Shown piece by piece: positions 62,007 to 64,000 of a stretch of DNA of 64,000 nt. Both the position numbers and the translations under genes were made by a program. This DNA is from Faecalicatena contorta (GTDB lineage: Bacteria; Bacillota; Clostridia; Lachnospirales; Lachnospiraceae): positions 248,001 through 312,000 of the forward strand of contig NZ_JAFBIY010000001.1 in NCBI RefSeq assembly GCF_021531975.1, written 5' to 3'. The notes below the pieces were generated by a model that saw nothing but the letters and a program-made list of their open reading frames with translations, did no database searches and had not been told where the DNA came from. Every line of letters begins with the position of its first letter. The stretch's first letter is position 1.

Positions 62007-63404
62007 ATGGAAAAAAGCAATACAAATGAAAATACGGTGATGAGCAGTCCCTATCAATTTGAGGGGAGGATTCCGCTTAAGCAGGCGATTCCTCTTGGCC
62101 TGCAGCATGTTCTTGCCATGTTCGTCGGAAATCTGACCCCGATTCTGATTATTACTGCAGCCTGTGGTGCCGGAGATTTTGCATCTATTCAGGTGTCCTT
62201 ATTACAGAATGCGATGCTGATCGCGGGTATCGTTACATTAGTCCAGCTGTATGCAGTTGGCCCGGTAGGTGGAAAGGTTCCGATCATTATGGGTACCAGT
62301 TCCGGATTTATCGGTGTATTCCAGAGTGTCGTAAATATCATGGGCGGAGGCGTGGCTGCCTATGGCGCGATCATGGGTGCCAGTATGATCGGTGGTCTTT
62401 TTGAAACGGTTCTTGGAGCTTTCTTAAAGCCTCTCAGAAAGTTTTTTCCGGCAGTTGTAACCGGTACAGTCGTACTTGCCATTGGTCTGTCACTGATCAG
62501 CGTCGGCGTTGGTTCTTTTGGAGGCGGTTCTGCAGCAAATGATTATGGTTCTGCAGAAAATCTCCTGATCGGACTTGTTGTTATGATCATCATTCTTGTA
62601 CTGAAGCATGGAACGAAAGGGCTGACCAGTTCTTCCTGTATCCTGTTTGGTATTATTATCGGATATATTATCTGTGCAATACTGCCGTTATTCCTTTCTA
62701 CTACAGCAGTGAACGCAGAAGGTGTAGAGTATACAAAGGCATGGGTGTTGAACTGGGATAAAGTAGCACAGGCAAAATGGTTTGCGGTTCCACAGTTTAT
62801 GCCGGTGAAACCGGTCTTTGATCTGCGTGCGATCCTTCCGGTTATGATTATGTTTGTTGTAACAGCGGTAGAAACAGTTGGTGATATTTCCGGCTGTATC
62901 GAAGGTGGTATGGGAAGAGAAGCAACAGACAGCGAACTTGCAGGTGGTGTTATGTGTGACGGTGTTGGTTCTTCTTTTGCAGCACTTTTTGGTGTGCTTC
63001 CGAACACTTCCTTCAGCCAGAACGTAGGTCTTGTTGCCATGACAAAGATCGTGAACCGTTTTGCACTTGGATGTGGTGCGATCTTCCTGATCCTGTGTGG
63101 TCTTCTCCCGAAGCTTGCGGCTCTTGTATCTATCATGCCGCAGAGCGTACTTGGTGGAGCAGCTGTTATTATGTTCTCCTCCATCGTTATGAGTGGTATT
63201 CAGCTGATCACAAAAGAACCACTGACAGCACGTAATATGACTATCGTATCGGTTGCACTTGGACTTGGTTATGGTATCGGTGCAAACAGTGCAGTACTTG
63301 CAGCACTTCCGGACACGGTGAAGTTGATATTTGGAGGTTCCGGAATTGTTCCGGCTGCATTTGTAGCAATTATTTTGAACATACTTCTTCCAAAGGAGGA
63401 ATAA
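62007..63404 (+). CDS. NCS2 family purine permease
   Basis: A 465-residue transporter with about 14 membrane helices. The NCS2 signature is visible: PIIMGTSSGFIGVFQSVVNI near 92, VETVGDISGCIEGGMGREAT near 285 and LPNTSFSQNVGLVAMTKI near 330. Members carry uracil, xanthine or urate with a cation; the neighbouring xanthine dehydrogenase subunit and xpt favour xanthine or urate. The start follows GAAGGAGG. The next gene begins one base after its stop. Confidence 0.92.
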   Translation: MEKSNTNENTVMSSPYQFEGRIPLKQAIPLGLQHVLAMFVGNLTPILIITAACGAGDFASIQVSLLQNAMLIAGIVTLVQLYAVGPVGGKVPIIMGTSSGFIGVFQSVVNIMGGGVAAYGAIMGASMIGGLFETVLGAFLKPLRKFFPAVVTGTVVLAIGLSLISVGVGSFGGGSAANDYGSAENLLIGLVVMIIILVLKHGTKGLTSSSCILFGIIIGYIICAILPLFLSTTAVNAEGVEYTKAWVLNWDKVAQAKWFAVPQFMPVKPVFDLRAILPVMIMFVVTAVETVGDISGCIEGGMGREATDSELAGGVMCDGVGSSFAALFGVLPNTSFSQNVGLVAMTKIVNRFALGCGAIFLILCGLLPKLAALVSIMPQSVLGGAAVIMFSSIVMSGIQLITKEPLTARNMTIVSVALGLGYGIGANSAVLAALPDTVKLIFGGSGIVPAAFVAIILNILLPKEE

Positions 63405-63405
63405 A

Positions 63406-64000
63406 ATGATTTCTTTTCAACAATATGTGCGGGCGACAAGCCTGGAAGAGGCATATACGCTTTATCAAAAGAAAAATAATGTCATCCTCGGCGGCATGCT
63501 GTGGCTGAAGATGCAGAACAGTAATAAGGGGACAGCAATCGATCTGTGTGATCTGGGACTGGATCAGATTGAAGAGACACCAGATGAATACCGGATCGGA
63601 GCGATGGTCTCTCTTCGTGCGCTGGAAAAGCATGACGGATTAAATAAGCAGACAGACGGAGCGATGGAAGAGGCACTCAAACATATCGTAGGGGTACAGT
63701 TCCGTAATGTTGCCACAATCGGAGGCAGTATCTATGGTCGATACGGTTTCTCCGATGTCCTGACACTTTTTATGGCGCTGGATGCAAAGGTAGAACTGTA
63801 TCACGCAGGTGTGATGAGTGTAAAGGAATTTGCCGATTTTCCGCGGCAGACGAGAGATGTTCTTGTACGTGTGATTGTACCGAAGGCATCTGGAAAGACC
63901 GTTTATATGTCTATGAGAAATACGGAAACAGATTTTCCGGTTCTTAACTGTGCACTGTCTGAGATGGAAGGAAAATATACTTGTGTGATCGGTGCCCGCC
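63406..64000 (+). CDS. Xanthine dehydrogenase-type FAD-binding subunit (partial)
   Basis: The first 198 codons of a gene cut by the window edge. FAD-binding motifs of the molybdopterin dehydrogenase medium subunit are visible: NVILGGMLWLKM near 28, AIDLCDLGLDQI, GAMVSLRALE and FRNVATIGGSIYG near 100. It would pass electrons from the molybdenum and iron-sulfur subunits to NAD. AAAGGAGG precedes the ATG. The catalytic subunit should lie further downstream. Confidence 0.9.
   Translation, partial: MISFQQYVRATSLEEAYTLYQKKNNVILGGMLWLKMQNSNKGTAIDLCDLGLDQIEETPDEYRIGAMVSLRALEKHDGLNKQTDGAMEEALKHIVGVQFRNVATIGGSIYGRYGFSDVLTLFMALDAKVELYHAGVMSVKEFADFPRQTRDVLVRVIVPKASGKTVYMSMRNTETDFPVLNCALSEMEGKYTCVIGAR

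Overview
The window looks like a chromosome segment of a gut Firmicute of the Lachnospiraceae type (Dorea, Blautia, Ruminococcus or Mediterraneibacter relatives). This is inferred from the moderate A+T content, strong AGGAGG ribosome-binding sites, and the mix of DUF1893, a ferredoxin-type aldo/keto reductase, a GH3-family adenylating enzyme, LytS-type kinases, a selenium-dependent molybdenum hydroxylase cluster and a mobilizable island in guaA. I saw no rRNA, tRNA, CRISPR array or intact insertion sequence.

Region 1 (1-5265) is housekeeping: a MATE exporter, a 4Fe-4S aldo/keto reductase, an ECF transporter S component, a DUF1893 protein and guaA (GMP synthetase).

Region 2 (5254-21600) is an integrative mobilizable element of about 16.3 kb inserted at the 3' end of guaA. 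A perfect 12-bp direct repeat (GAGTTTGAATAG) marks both ends. Its backbone is an XRE repressor, excisionase, tyrosine integrase, MobC-like protein, CHC2 zinc-finger protein, VapE-type primase-helicase and MobA/MobL relaxase; no type IV secretion genes are present. Its cargo looks defensive: (a) a small regulator followed by a zinc-ribbon membrane protein, an SPFH-GYF protein and a possible PD-(D/E)xK protein; (b) a holin-like type I toxin with a convergent antisense RNA; (c) a retron-like module of GC-rich structured RNA, small basic/hydrophobic peptide, XRE protein, retron-type reverse transcriptase and OLD-like ATPase-TOPRIM protein.

Region 3 (21600-27600) appears to be a decayed older island in the same hotspot. 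Its right end carries a diverged copy (about 90 percent) of the 77 bp at the right end of the active-looking element. It holds a TOTE-type primase-helicase-PLD gene with one in-frame TGA, a DUF1016 remnant, a HEPN-MNT pair with a broken HEPN gene, and a 5'-truncated DUF3137 gene.

Region 4 (27800-47870) is a signalling and surface region. It has two paralogous lipoproteins that join a solute-binding domain to a 5'-nucleotidase-C-like tail, a hybrid histidine kinase, two LytS-type two-component systems, and a 1249-residue repeat-rich surface protein. A class I cyclic-di-GMP riboswitch with a terminator precedes the second lipoprotein. Downstream lies an operon of a PEMT-like methyltransferase, a GH3 enzyme and a GAF-GGDEF-HD-GYP protein.

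Region 5 (47898-54599) is nucleoside salvage (udp-cdd-deoB), an ABC exporter with a MerR regulator, a YbaK-type deacylase, an SDR oxidoreductase and a Crp/Fnr regulator. Region 6 (54600-64000) is a molybdenum and purine cluster: a molybdopterin-binding protein, an XdhC-like factor, modABC, xpt, a yqeC-yqeB fusion, an NCS2 purine permease and the start of a xanthine dehydrogenase FAD subunit. Together these point to selenium-dependent molybdenum hydroxylase-based purine catabolism that continues past the window edge.
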